Source: Bacteroidales bacterium UBA6401 (GTDB taxonomy: Bacteria; Bacteroidota; Bacteroidia; Bacteroidales; UBA932). From it: 64,000 nt of DNA. The first letter of the stretch is position 1; each line of letters starts with the position of its first letter. Where the stretch lies: NCBI GenBank assembly GCA_002438635.1, contig DJPX01000004.1:9965-73964 (forward strand). Direction: 5' to 3'. A model generated the notes under the pieces. It did no database searches and was not told the origin of the DNA. It saw only the letters and a list, made by a program, of their open reading frames with translations. The translations under genes were made by a program, and so were the position numbers. This document shows positions 8,527-17,272 of this stretch, piece by piece.

Positions 8527-10934
8527 TATTTTACTATATATTCTACAATTCCGGAAGAAATAATCTCCTCCAAAATCCACCTTAAGTCATCTATCACTAT
8601 CCCATCCAACACCTTTTGATAGTTTGAAGTTAAATCACGCCCATTAGAATAGCGACTTAATGCATACTCCATCATACCGGAAGATGATGACAAAGCGTAG
8701 GCTATTGACTTACTTACAATATCCTTATAACTTGCAAATTCTTCATCGGAGATGATGATGTACTGCATTTTAGAAAAAACCTCTCTAACCTCTTTTATGG
8801 CATCCATAGGATCTTGAACACTTACATCCTCGGGCAATCCATCCTGAGAGCATGGTCGAAGTGTAATATAAAAGGAGAACCTCTCCACAGGAAAGATATC
8901 CAGCCGGCCACTAACCTGTGCGTACATCCCCACAGGGTAAAGACTCTTGGCAAACTGCCTGCTAATGGCTTCCTTAGCCAATAAAAAGGTTAGATAGTTT
9001 TCAATCGTGACAGGTATTAACCCCATCGCAGACATATTCACACTCGGATCATTCCCGTTTACAATATATGTAGTGCGACCGCTATAAAAGTCATAATGAA
9101 CTTTCTCTCGTAAAGCGTATGGTCCGGAAGTATTAAAATTCCCAAGATAATGCGTCAGTGAGGAAAGCATATCCTCCTCTGTAACATTACCTATGAATAT
9201 GAATACACCATCGCTCATGTTGGAAAACCTCATATTAAAAAACTGGTCTGCCCTATCTACCAATCCATCTTTTATATTGTATGCCGAACTATTATTACGA
9301 TATTCATATCCAGGGCACATCAAACTATCCATAACAGCATAAATAGATGGAAGTTCTTCGTCCGAGCGTAATCTTTGACATTTCCTGTAAAATTCAAAGG
9401 CTTTCTCATCAGGATAGCGATCATAGGCCACTTTAACAAGAGTCTTTAAGACAGTTTCCAACTCGTCGGAGTCGGCACTACCTCCTATCACCATGTTCTC
9501 CAATGATACATCCTCGTGAATATCTACGCCTTTCATTCTAAGCATCTGCTTGAATTCGTAACCTTCTATACCGGCATATCTATTCAACTCAAACATATCC
9601 GATAGGAACCTACTTTCTGCAGGATAAAGATTTACCATAGAGGAAGCGCCCCCTCTTAGCGCTACGCTGAAATTAAACCCTTCCACATTAGGCAAATATT
9701 TGTACACTACCCTTACACCATTACTAAAAATCCAATACTTTCCCCCTGTCAAAGGATCAGTAGTCGAATTGGCCAATTTAACCGACTTCGTCGCCACCTT
9801 CAATGCTGCATTGACATCCGGAAAAGTCTGTCTTTTATACTCAAATTCCACAAATTCAGGATATTCCTTACCCAAAAAAGCAGAAACATAGTTATTAAAT
9901 AATTCCAATTCTCGTTTATCCGATATACGTCTGTGCGAGAAAAAATTCTTTATCGTCTCTTCCGAAGCCATGTTACTTCCTGTCAAGATAGAAGATATAC
10001 TCTTTTCAACATAAAAAGAATTAGGTTTCCCCAACTTTAGCCCATTTGCTATAATCTCTGGCAAAGCCAAATTCTTCGCATATGTTAACTCCTCTATACT
10101 CGCACCACCATTAGCAAGATCAGAAAGAGCCATATTTATTAGGCTCTTAGCCCTATCATCACAGTCTTTACTAAAAACAATTTCTATTTCGTTTTTATCC
10201 CTTTCTATAAAAAATGGTATTCCCTCCTGTCTAAACGAGATATTCACCCTATCACAAAGTATATTTCTTAACTGAAGATAAAGATACTCCGAAACAAGTG
10301 GGATCGCTGTCCCAGCCTGTTCCCTACTAGCTGAGCCTTGCTGAAATGAAAAAACCACACGCCCTTTTTCCGTATCCTTTCTAAACACAGAGCCGTCGCG
10401 TGGAATAGAACTTTCATATTCACGCTCCTGAATATGTGGAATAACCAAGCTGAGTGTACCAAACCTCTCGACAAACTCACCCTTGTCAATATCACCACAC
10501 GCAATTATAGTCTGCGGACCATCAGATAGTTGCATCAAATCTAACATCATTAAAAATGTACTATCCGCTGTCATTCTATCCTTTAGATTGATGTCAGGAA
10601 ACCTGAAAACCCTAGCCCCATCATAGTAAGACACCACTCCATCTTCAGTATACGGGACACCATTTCGGGAAAGGAACTCCTCTGCATTTATATGTTCAAG
10701 ACACGCGAAACTCCGCCTTGTATCTTCTGTCGTAAAATCTCCTATCTGTAACAGTGCGAAATCAGCTCGCCCAGCCACGGGAGAATTGGCTACGAAATAG
10801 TATTCTATCCCATTAGGAAAGGCACCTATCTGCACCTCTTCGGCACGCTTCAACTTGGGAATCGACTGACCCCATACTTGCAATGGCACAATTAGAGCCA
10901 CGATAGAGACAACGAATACAAGCCTATATCTCAT
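8526..10934 (-). CDS. Secreted M16-like protein lacking the zinc motif
   Basis: This 802-residue protein starts with a signal peptide (MRYRLVFVVSIVALIVPLQVWG), so it should be periplasmic. Its architecture is that of a tandem M16 (pitrilysin/insulinase) pair: an N-terminal unit around GIEYYFVANSPVAGRADFALLQIG, a second at about 405 on (GVRVVYKYLPNVEGFNFSVA), and helical regions between. In active M16 enzymes the first unit carries HxxEH; here the matching stretch reads ACLEH, so the first zinc-binding histidine is missing. It is probably a non-catalytic M16 homologue, as found in pairs or alone in Bacteroidota. It lies in an operon: the start overlaps the Nif3-like gene by 4 bases (ATGA), and the stop overlaps the DUF3109 start by one base. 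Confidence 0.75.
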   Translation of the reverse strand: MRYRLVFVVSIVALIVPLQVWGQSIPKLKRAEEVQIGAFPNGIEYYFVANSPVAGRADFALLQIGDFTTEDTRRSFACLEHINAEEFLSRNGVPYTEDGVVSYYDGARVFRFPDINLKDRMTADSTFLMMLDLMQLSDGPQTIIACGDIDKGEFVERFGTLSLVIPHIQEREYESSIPRDGSVFRKDTEKGRVVFSFQQGSASREQAGTAIPLVSEYLYLQLRNILCDRVNISFRQEGIPFFIERDKNEIEIVFSKDCDDRAKSLINMALSDLANGGASIEELTYAKNLALPEIIANGLKLGKPNSFYVEKSISSILTGSNMASEETIKNFFSHRRISDKRELELFNNYVSAFLGKEYPEFVEFEYKRQTFPDVNAALKVATKSVKLANSTTDPLTGGKYWIFSNGVRVVYKYLPNVEGFNFSVALRGGASSMVNLYPAESRFLSDMFELNRYAGIEGYEFKQMLRMKGVDIHEDVSLENMVIGGSADSDELETVLKTLVKVAYDRYPDEKAFEFYRKCQRLRSDEELPSIYAVMDSLMCPGYEYRNNSSAYNIKDGLVDRADQFFNMRFSNMSDGVFIFIGNVTEEDMLSSLTHYLGNFNTSGPYALREKVHYDFYSGRTTYIVNGNDPSVNMSAMGLIPVTIENYLTFLLAKEAISRQFAKSLYPVGMYAQVSGRLDIFPVERFSFYITLRPCSQDGLPEDVSVQDPMDAIKEVREVFSKMQYIIISDEEFASYKDIVSKSIAYALSSSSGMMEYALSRYSNGRDLTSNYQKVLDGIVIDDLRWILEEIISSGIVEYIVK

Positions 10935-11707
10935 AATATCATTATCGGATTTGTATTCAGTTCCGTGGGCTCCACTCTTAAGTTAGGGCAACTATTTTTT
11001 AGAAGCTCGGAAAGTAATTCTATTGTGAATTTTTCGCTCTCGTAATGGCCTAGCGAAGCTATCATCATATCCCCTGCCTCGAAGTAGTCATGATAGTGAA
11101 ATTCGCCCGTAATAAAACAGTCCGCATGGCACCTCTTAGCATCTTCCATCAAAAAGCTCCCGGCTCCTCCACATACCGCTACTCGAGATATGCTTTTTTT
11201 AGCAGTAGAAGAATACCTTAAGGCACTCACTCCGAAAAGACCCTTTATCCATGATAAGAAATCCTCCACTTTCTGTGGCTCAGAGAGTTCACCAACAACT
11301 CCACTTCCGGCATCTTTCCCCGCAACGACAGATAACCATTCTATATTTCTTAGCCCTATTTTTTCTGCCAATTTAAAATTAACACCTCCACGGGCATTAT
11401 CTAAATTAGTATGTGCAGAATACAATGAAATCCCTAGTGTAATAGCCTCGCGTACACATCGCTGCTGATAAGTAAAATCACCTACACATTTAAGAGCTCG
11501 GAATATCAATGGATGATGCGATATCACTAGATTACACTTTTTTCTGCTTGCCTCTCTTATTATATCCTCTGTAATATCCAAGCACACCAAAACCCCTTCC
11601 ACTTCATCGTGTTCAATCCCGACTTGAAGTCCGGCATTATCATAACTCTCTTGAAGTTCCAACGGAGCAAGAGCCTCTATTATGTCTTCTATATCTCGCA
11701 CTTTCAT
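10931..11707 (-). CDS. Nif3-like dinuclear metal centre protein (YbgI/DUF34 family)
   Basis: The family forms a toroidal hexamer with a two-metal site; the reaction is unsettled, although databases often label it GTP cyclohydrolase 1 type 2. I chose the ATG at 11707 (MKVRDIEDIIEALAP), since the longer frame to 11782 overlaps the upstream gene. The product then has 258 residues, close to E. coli YbgI and shorter than the roughly 365-residue forms that carry an inserted domain. Metal-site motifs are present: NLVISHHPLIFRAL, SAHTNLDNARGGVN, and near the C-terminus GHYESEKFTIELL. The stop overlaps the next gene by 4 bases (ATGA), so translation is probably coupled. Confidence 0.88.
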   Translation of the reverse strand: MKVRDIEDIIEALAPLELQESYDNAGLQVGIEHDEVEGVLVCLDITEDIIREASRKKCNLVISHHPLIFRALKCVGDFTYQQRCVREAITLGISLYSAHTNLDNARGGVNFKLAEKIGLRNIEWLSVVAGKDAGSGVVGELSEPQKVEDFLSWIKGLFGVSALRYSSTAKKSISRVAVCGGAGSFLMEDAKRCHADCFITGEFHYHDYFEAGDMMIASLGHYESEKFTIELLSELLKNSCPNLRVEPTELNTNPIMIL

Positions 11708-11747
11708 ATCGTGCGAATATACGAAAAAGAACGCTAATTTCAGCTTC

Positions 11748-12923
11748 TCAGTCCAAAGCGAACTTAATGACGACATCCCCAAAACGTCCCGTCACCACAT
11801 CTTCCGACTGGAAGAAACTGGATGAAAGCTGCCCTCGCCATACTATATCGTCATTAGTCTTGTATGGAATATCGACATCGAACCCATAACTTTTAGATTT
11901 AATCTTTACCGTTGCCGAGCACTTCCAAGAAGTACTGGTTCCACCATCGTCTTCGCTTACTAAAAAAGCAAGATTTTCTAACTGATTTGTGAAATTAGTC
12001 ATAATGATGGCATTATACTCTCTTTCCTCTTTTAGATATTTGCGCTTCACCACTACCATAAAATCGGTAACACTCGGCGAATACAATTTTAATTCGGCTT
12101 CGGTGCTTGCACTAAATCCATTGACACTGCCACATTTTACGAAAAATTCCGACGCACCTTGAAACCACGAATCGTAATGCCGTAACATCGTAAAACTCTT
12201 CATCCTTAGTACTCGATTCATAGCCTTCACCTCCGCATTCCCAACTTCCGCCGATGGTATGTAAAGCGGTAACGGAGTATTTTCCGCATCCGTATTGGAG
12301 TTAATAACCCAGACTGGTTCGTTCATAGCTATCTGTTCATCCACATAAATAGTTTCCACTCGTCTATTACCACTTTCATCCACAATCAACTTATAACCAT
12401 AGTTATATGACGAACCATATCCTGGATCGTATGTTATTATAGGTAATTTTTCTCCATCCCAGTCCTCTGAATAGGGCCAATATATCTGCAGATCCGACTC
12501 TTCCAATTCTTCTAAAAATTCATCAGGCGAAAAGGAAATAGACTTAGTTTCAGAGGCAGAATAAAGATACTCACGCAACATTTCTCGTAGTGGCCTTTGA
12601 TATACGCCAGATTTAGTGACATCATTTTCACCCACCCCACATCCGGGAGCCTTAAAAAGCTGTCGCATAGTGTATTCTTCGTCATACCCTCTAGTAGAAG
12701 ACGACTCTACAGCCGTAAACACCTCTTGCATCTGATGGTTTTCAATATCCAATGCAGCAAAAACCCGAGCCACTTGATCCAGCCCGAAACTGAACGTCTG
12801 CGTGGAATTATCTGGATCCGGAACAAGCAAGTAATTAGAATGTGACCCGGATTTACTGCATGATGGCAGAATTAAAAGAAAAGTGAAAATCATCCTGCCG
12901 AAGTTTATCATAGTTTTTCTCAT
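11748..12923 (-). CDS. Lipoprotein of unknown function
   Basis: I do not recognise a family. The ATG at 12923 gives a type II signal peptide with the lipobox ILPSC, and the cysteine lies at about residue 22, so the product should be a lipid-anchored envelope protein. A further ATG lies at 12911. A frame to 12950 exists, but a possible -7 element (TCACTTTG on the minus strand at 12948-12955) would place that start upstream of transcription. The mature part (about 370 residues) is rich in Ser, Glu, Tyr and Asp with no catalytic motif; the C-terminal third looks beta-rich. It heads the operon that continues with the Nif3-like gene 40 bases downstream. Confidence 0.65.
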   Translation of the reverse strand: MRKTMINFGRMIFTFLLILPSCSKSGSHSNYLLVPDPDNSTQTFSFGLDQVARVFAALDIENHQMQEVFTAVESSSTRGYDEEYTMRQLFKAPGCGVGENDVTKSGVYQRPLREMLREYLYSASETKSISFSPDEFLEELEESDLQIYWPYSEDWDGEKLPIITYDPGYGSSYNYGYKLIVDESGNRRVETIYVDEQIAMNEPVWVINSNTDAENTPLPLYIPSAEVGNAEVKAMNRVLRMKSFTMLRHYDSWFQGASEFFVKCGSVNGFSASTEAELKLYSPSVTDFMVVVKRKYLKEEREYNAIIMTNFTNQLENLAFLVSEDDGGTSTSWKCSATVKIKSKSYGFDVDIPYKTNDDIVWRGQLSSSFFQSEDVVTGRFGDVVIKFALD

Positions 12924-12960
12924 CACAACATGTTTTTTTTCTACATGCAAAGTGAATAAA

Positions 12961-12996
12961 ATTTATCCGTGTAAAAAAGCGTTTACACGGATAAAT
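12961..12996 (-). terminator. 15-bp perfect hairpin, probable terminator after prmC
   Basis: The arms 12961-12975 and 12982-12996 are perfect reverse complements (15 bp, containing CCGTGTAAA and its complement) around a 6-base loop. On the minus strand the stem is followed by TTTATTC, a modest T-tract. It lies between the end of prmC (13022) and the lipoprotein gene (12923), the right place to end the cell-wall operon. The AT-rich stem and short T-tract leave open a regulatory role. Confidence 0.6.
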
Positions 12997-13021
12997 TATA
13001 TATTATTAATTATCAATACTT

Positions 13022-13861
13022 TTAAGATGCGTTTTTAAATGTTACGAAACGCATTTTTGCATAGTAGTCTTTAATAATGCTTACATTTTTCAGGCCTTCC
13101 TTCACGAAAACCTCAGCTGTTTGTTCTCCTAAAGACTCATTTATCTCCACTATTCCTTCTCCGCCATTCTTTAACAAAAAGCGTGAACATCGAGCTATAG
13201 CCTTATAAAAAACCAAAGGATCATCATCCCCCACAAACAATGCTATTGAGGGCTCATAATTCAATACATTGGCCCGCATAAATGACTTTTCACTCTCCAT
13301 TATATACGGGGGATTGCTTAAAAGCAAGTCATATTTACCCAGACCTCGCATAAAAGACTCATTAAGCACATCGCCCTGCATAAACTTGGGCGTATGTTCG
13401 ACTATAAACTGGCTTTCCGCGACTTTTAGTGCATCTGTACTTATATCTACAGCCACGACCTCAAAATCAGACCTTTCAAGAGCCATAGTCCATGCTATTA
13501 CTCCACTTCCGGTGCATAGATCCAAAACCCGTGAATGTTTCGAAGAGTCCAGTTTCAAGGCCATATCCACCATTTGTTCAGTTTCCGGTCTTGGGATCAA
13601 TACGCTTGAGTCCACGCGATAGCGTCTCCCGTAAAATTCGCTCCACCCTAAAACATACTGTATAGGCTCACCCTTTAACAACCTTTTCATATCATCGTCT
13701 AAAGGGATAGGCATCTGCAAAGGATAACGGAGCACCAACTCCCATTGTTTAAGTCCTAGTCTTGAGCAAAGTAACAACGTAACTATATTTCGCGCTTCCT
13801 CAAGGGGATAAAGTGAGTGAAGAGCAATTACCGACTTGTCTATAAAATCTTTTATGCTCAC
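13022..13861 (-). CDS. prmC: Peptide chain release factor N5-glutamine methyltransferase
   Basis: PrmC (HemK) methylates the glutamine of the GGQ motif in release factors RF1 and RF2, using S-adenosylmethionine, in the cytoplasm. The N-terminal helical domain is followed by the SAM-binding motif VLDLCTGSGVIAWTMA at about residues 115-130. The catalytic NPPY motif lies in LLLSNPPYIMESE at about 185. EPSIALFVGDDDPLVFY is also typical. The 279-residue length is normal. The start is GTG at 13861, which shares a base with the ddl stop codon (TAGTG), so translation is probably coupled. It is the last gene of the cell-wall operon and is followed by the hairpin at 12961-12996. Confidence 0.93.
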   Translation of the reverse strand: MSIKDFIDKSVIALHSLYPLEEARNIVTLLLCSRLGLKQWELVLRYPLQMPIPLDDDMKRLLKGEPIQYVLGWSEFYGRRYRVDSSVLIPRPETEQMVDMALKLDSSKHSRVLDLCTGSGVIAWTMALERSDFEVVAVDISTDALKVAESQFIVEHTPKFMQGDVLNESFMRGLGKYDLLLSNPPYIMESEKSFMRANVLNYEPSIALFVGDDDPLVFYKAIARCSRFLLKNGGEGIVEINESLGEQTAEVFVKEGLKNVSIIKDYYAKMRFVTFKNAS

Positions 13862-15060
13862 TACTTCCCTGAAGCAAAGATGTTACCCCCGAAATCCACT
13901 ATCTTAAACGAAGCTTCCCTTGCCCTTTCAAAAGATCGTGCTATAAGATCGTCTATTACCTTTGAAAATGACACACCGGAATATTCCCACAGATAAGAGG
14001 AAAGTGAACCTGGAATAGTGTTTATCTCATTAACATATACTCTACCATTCTCTTGGTCTATCATTAAATCTACACGGGCAAGTCCCTCACAGCCAAGTAT
14101 TTTAAAGGTCTTGACTGCGTAATCTTGAACTAGTTCCGTGGTGGTTTGAGGGATATTGGCCGGCAATTCTCTTTTTAGAGAAGTCATTCCTTTGCTACCA
14201 GAAAATTTGGTTCCGCATTTGGAACCTTTCGCTCCCTTCGCTCCTTTTGCGCCACCTCCCTGATATTTATCAGAGTAGCTCAAAATCTCCCCACTTCGCA
14301 ATGGAACTTCGCACACTGATGGTTCGCAGTGGTAATAGTCGCCGCGAACTGAGCAATTAACTTCTTTCAAACTTGAAAGCATGTGCTCTACTATTATTCG
14401 AGTTGTAAACTGAGCCGCATTATCTATCGCATCCTCCAATTCCGCCTGGTTGTGCGCCGGCGAAATACCCACGCTGGAGCCAGAATTGGCAGGCTTTACT
14501 ATGAGTGGGTATTTAAGGCCTTTCTCTACTTTTTCTATAACTCCTTTTCTATTCTCGTCCCATTCCTTATCTGTAAACCAAACAAAATCCACTACCGATA
14601 TACCGCTGTCCCGCAAAATCTGTTTCATGGCTATCTTATCCATACCATTTGCAGACGAGAAAGTATTGCATCCGGCATAAGGAATCCCTATCGTTTCCAA
14701 AACACCTTGCAGAGTCCCGTCCTCACAGTTAGTCCCATGAAGAGTAGGCAGTATAGTATCTATCTTAGCAATAACTTTCTGCATACCTAAAAATCCGCGA
14801 GCAGAATATAGGTTTTTATCGCCATATATGGATTTAAAATACACTTCGGTACAACTTTTTAATAAAGACGGCATATCCTTATACCTTTTTAAATCCAAAA
14901 GATTTTTGCCTGTGTACCATTTTCCTGACTTGGAGATATAAATAGGGACAATGTTATATTTCTCCCTATCCATCGATTCTATGACCTGAGAAGCCGTCAC
15001 TACCGATATTTCATTCTCAACTGATCGTCCTCCGAAAAGGACACCTACTGTAATTTTCAT
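13861..15060 (-). CDS. ddl: D-alanine--D-alanine ligase with low-complexity loop insertion
   Basis: Ddl joins two D-alanines with ATP to make the dipeptide used by MurF in peptidoglycan synthesis. I chose the ATG at 15060 (MKITVGVLFGGRSVENEISV), which gives 399 residues. ATP-grasp motifs are present: PLIVKPANSGSSVGIS (about 185-200), ARVDLMIDQENGRVYVNEINTIPGS (about 328-352) with the metal-binding E and N. In the omega loop near the active site, after SYSDKY, there is an insertion of about 24 residues with GAK repeats and a cysteine (residues 267-290), longer than in Ddl proteins I know. LHGTNCEDG has Cys where the family usually has Gly. The gene starts 19 bases after murF and shares a base with the prmC start. 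Confidence 0.9.
   Translation of the reverse strand: MKITVGVLFGGRSVENEISVVTASQVIESMDREKYNIVPIYISKSGKWYTGKNLLDLKRYKDMPSLLKSCTEVYFKSIYGDKNLYSARGFLGMQKVIAKIDTILPTLHGTNCEDGTLQGVLETIGIPYAGCNTFSSANGMDKIAMKQILRDSGISVVDFVWFTDKEWDENRKGVIEKVEKGLKYPLIVKPANSGSSVGISPAHNQAELEDAIDNAAQFTTRIIVEHMLSSLKEVNCSVRGDYYHCEPSVCEVPLRSGEILSYSDKYQGGGAKGAKGAKGSKCGTKFSGSKGMTSLKRELPANIPQTTTELVQDYAVKTFKILGCEGLARVDLMIDQENGRVYVNEINTIPGSLSSYLWEYSGVSFSKVIDDLIARSFERAREASFKIVDFGGNIFASGK
14221..14260 (-). repeat. In-frame tandem repeat coding for the Ddl loop insertion
   Basis: The minus strand carries two near-identical 9-base units, AAAGGAGCG and AAGGGAGCG, then a partial third, encoding successive Lys-Gly-Ala. Together with flanking Gly and Lys codons it produces the low-complexity insertion in the ddl product. 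It looks like slippage-type expansion, not a folded domain. Confidence 0.6.
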
Positions 15061-15079
15061 ATTCTTTTCCCCATATTTC

Positions 15080-16504
15080 TTATTCAAACATATCTGGCAA
15101 ATCGTTTTCATAAAGCACTATAGAATCGGGGGTCATCCATTTGGACGCCGCTTTTAGGGCCAATGCCAAATTATCCGCACATACTATGCGCCCATCTGCC
15201 AATCCTGACTTTTTCGCTCCCTTCAATATAGCTTCCCTATTGATTTTATTTACTATCACCAATACATCAGCACATATAGCCGCTTTTGCACCTAGCCGCT
15301 CACATTCAGCATATTGCCTATCACCCATCTCTACAAACCCAGGAGTAATCACCACGCGATATGCCCCCTCAGGTACAGGCATAGAATGAAGCACGTCTAA
15401 AGCCATTGACGCACCCTGTGGATTAGAGTTATATGCGTCATCTATAATTACCAAACGTCCCTTTCTACTTATGCTCATCCTATGCTCTACAGGTTGAATC
15501 TTTAGTACAGCACGTTTTATATGTTCCGTATCAACCCCCAGATATTTTCCAACCATAATTGCTGCACATAAATTGAGCACATTACTATCTCCCAAAAGAT
15601 GAGTCTGATAGTGCTGCATCCCATCAAGATCTATAAAATCAAACTCCATCCCGGCAGATGTGTATGAAATATTGGCTGCACGAGCACTGCATCTATGAGC
15701 ATCTATGCCGTAGCTATCTACCCTACAGTGCATAGGGATGTTTTCATACTCTGCAATCCCTTTAGACTCAGCATTAATCACGGCATACCCATTGGCAGGA
15801 AGCGATTCTACAAGCTCGAACTTGGTTTTCTGAATATTGGCCAATGTCTTGAATGTCTCAAGGTGCATCTCCCCCACTGCGGTTACAATGCCTATGCTTG
15901 GATGAACCAAATCACAAATTTCCTTTATATCCCCTGGCTGCTTTGCTCCCATCTCGACTATAAACACTTGATGGAAAGGTTCCAAGCGCTCCCTTATAGT
16001 TCGCACAACACCCATAGTGGTGTTAAAATTACCTGGAGTCATCAACACATTGTACTTCTCGCTTAATATCCTATATAGGAAATTCTTTGTGCTTGTCTTG
16101 CCATAACTCCCAGTGATACCTATTATTATCAATCCCTTATGGGCGGATAATTTTTTCTTTGCATCATTCAAGTACCATCTTGCTATTAACCTTTCCAAAG
16201 GAGTTAGAAATAGTGCCGATAGCATTAACACAAAACTTGATAAAACAGCTCCTGCTAAAGCAGCCCAAGGGCTTATGATACACAGAATTCCTTCAAAAAG
16301 TAACTCCACGACAAAAAGCCGCCTCATTCGCCGGGTAAATGTAAATTTAACCTTGGCTTTTCTAAACACCTCAGGTAAAGGATGTCGCTTAAACCATCTC
16401 CAATAACGCTCTATCCTATACGAATTCTGCTGGAACATATCCATATAATAAAATATGGATAATAAAAAAAACGCCGCAGATACTATGTAAACAATGCCCA
16501 ACAT
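15080..16504 (-). CDS. murF: Membrane-anchored MurF-type Mur ligase
   Basis: MurF adds D-Ala-D-Ala to UDP-MurNAc-tripeptide. This 474-residue protein has the ATP-binding P-loop GITGSYGKTSTKN at about 129-141, NFNTTMGVVRTIRE at about 158, the conserved EMGAKQPGDI, the substrate block QPVEHRMSI and DDAYNSNP. Instead of the usual UDP-MurNAc-binding first domain, the N-terminal 120 residues contain hydrophobic segments (about 3-20 and 62-100) with an Arg/Lys-rich stretch between, so it should be anchored in the cytoplasmic membrane. Such membrane MurF-like ligases are known beside Ddl genes in some Firmicutes and Bacteroidota. It could be the housekeeping MurF or a specialised one. Its start overlaps the hydrolase stop by one base. 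Confidence 0.82.
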   Translation of the reverse strand: MLGIVYIVSAAFFLLSIFYYMDMFQQNSYRIERYWRWFKRHPLPEVFRKAKVKFTFTRRMRRLFVVELLFEGILCIISPWAALAGAVLSSFVLMLSALFLTPLERLIARWYLNDAKKKLSAHKGLIIIGITGSYGKTSTKNFLYRILSEKYNVLMTPGNFNTTMGVVRTIRERLEPFHQVFIVEMGAKQPGDIKEICDLVHPSIGIVTAVGEMHLETFKTLANIQKTKFELVESLPANGYAVINAESKGIAEYENIPMHCRVDSYGIDAHRCSARAANISYTSAGMEFDFIDLDGMQHYQTHLLGDSNVLNLCAAIMVGKYLGVDTEHIKRAVLKIQPVEHRMSISRKGRLVIIDDAYNSNPQGASMALDVLHSMPVPEGAYRVVITPGFVEMGDRQYAECERLGAKAAICADVLVIVNKINREAILKGAKKSGLADGRIVCADNLALALKAASKWMTPDSIVLYENDLPDMFE

Positions 16505-17247
16505 TACACTAAAAAAGTATGTATCATCGACCTAAAAAGAGACGGATCATCTAAAAAGGAAAAATGCGAACCACCCTTGACCATGACTAGTCCAGAATCC
16601 GGTATCATCCTCTCCATAATACGGGCATCTCGTAATGGCGTAGCGCTGTCGTTTTCTCCCCAGAAAAGTAGCACTGGAGCCTTAATCTTAGGAAGATACA
16701 TCCGAAGATCTTGGCCAACGCATTTACTTAATATAGCTTTCATCCGATCCGAAGCATTTCTATAATCCGAAGAGCCACGGTTACAACGCATCTTTTCATA
16801 GGCATCGCGTTTTTTTACCACCTTCAAAAGCCACCACTTGGCCAGTTTGTAAGAATATACCTTTAAGTAGTACCTTGGACCTCTTCTGGGTTTGATTCCA
16901 GCAGCATCGGCAAAAAGCATCCTCCTTACCTTATTCCGAGAAGCAAAGACTATTGCCACTCTTCCTCCAAAGGAATGGCACAAAATCGAAGGCTCCACGA
17001 TATTCAACTCCATGCATAGAGCTTCCACCATAAGAGTGTAATCTTCTACACCCCATACGGATAATGGTTCTTGAGATAATCCGAAGCCAGGGAAATCTAA
17101 AGATATCACACGATGCTTGGCTAACAAATCGGGCATAAAAGAATCGAAAATCTTATGCGTACATCCCCAGCCGTGAAGTAATAACAAGTCGGCGCCGACA
17201 CCTTGCACTTCATAGTAAACCTTTATGCCCTCGTATTCGAAATACAT
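16504..17247 (-). CDS. Alpha/beta hydrolase
   Basis: The protein has 247 residues and the alpha/beta hydrolase fold. The oxyanion loop is LLLLHGWGCTHKIFD (about 21-35), the nucleophile elbow LCHSFGGRV carries Ser92, the acid is Asp in FWGENDSATPLRDA (about 196), and the histidine is in GGSHFSFLDDP (about 228). No signal peptide is present, so it should be cytoplasmic. The substrate cannot be inferred; the closest general types are esterases and C-C bond hydrolases. It lies between PBP1A (25 bases upstream) and murF (one-base overlap, TAATG), which suggests a role tied to cell-wall precursor or lipid carrier metabolism, but that is guilt by association only. Confidence 0.85.
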   Translation of the reverse strand: MYFEYEGIKVYYEVQGVGADLLLLHGWGCTHKIFDSFMPDLLAKHRVISLDFPGFGLSQEPLSVWGVEDYTLMVEALCMELNIVEPSILCHSFGGRVAIVFASRNKVRRMLFADAAGIKPRRGPRYYLKVYSYKLAKWWLLKVVKKRDAYEKMRCNRGSSDYRNASDRMKAILSKCVGQDLRMYLPKIKAPVLLFWGENDSATPLRDARIMERMIPDSGLVMVKGGSHFSFLDDPSLFRSMIHTFLV

Positions 17248-17272
17248 AACTACAATTTATGAAGATTATCGC

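Noticed and set aside
11708..11782. Longer N-terminus for the Nif3-like protein
   Set aside because: The family starts at MKVRDIEDIIEAL; the extra residues lie within the upstream lipoprotein gene.
12961..12996. 15-bp inverted repeat as a mobile element end
   Set aside because: There is no transposase, no target duplication and no second copy; hairpin and place fit a terminator or regulatory site.
14383..14790. 135-codon plus-strand frame opposite ddl
   Set aside because: It is antisense to conserved Ddl motifs, with no family resemblance of its own; best explained as a shadow.
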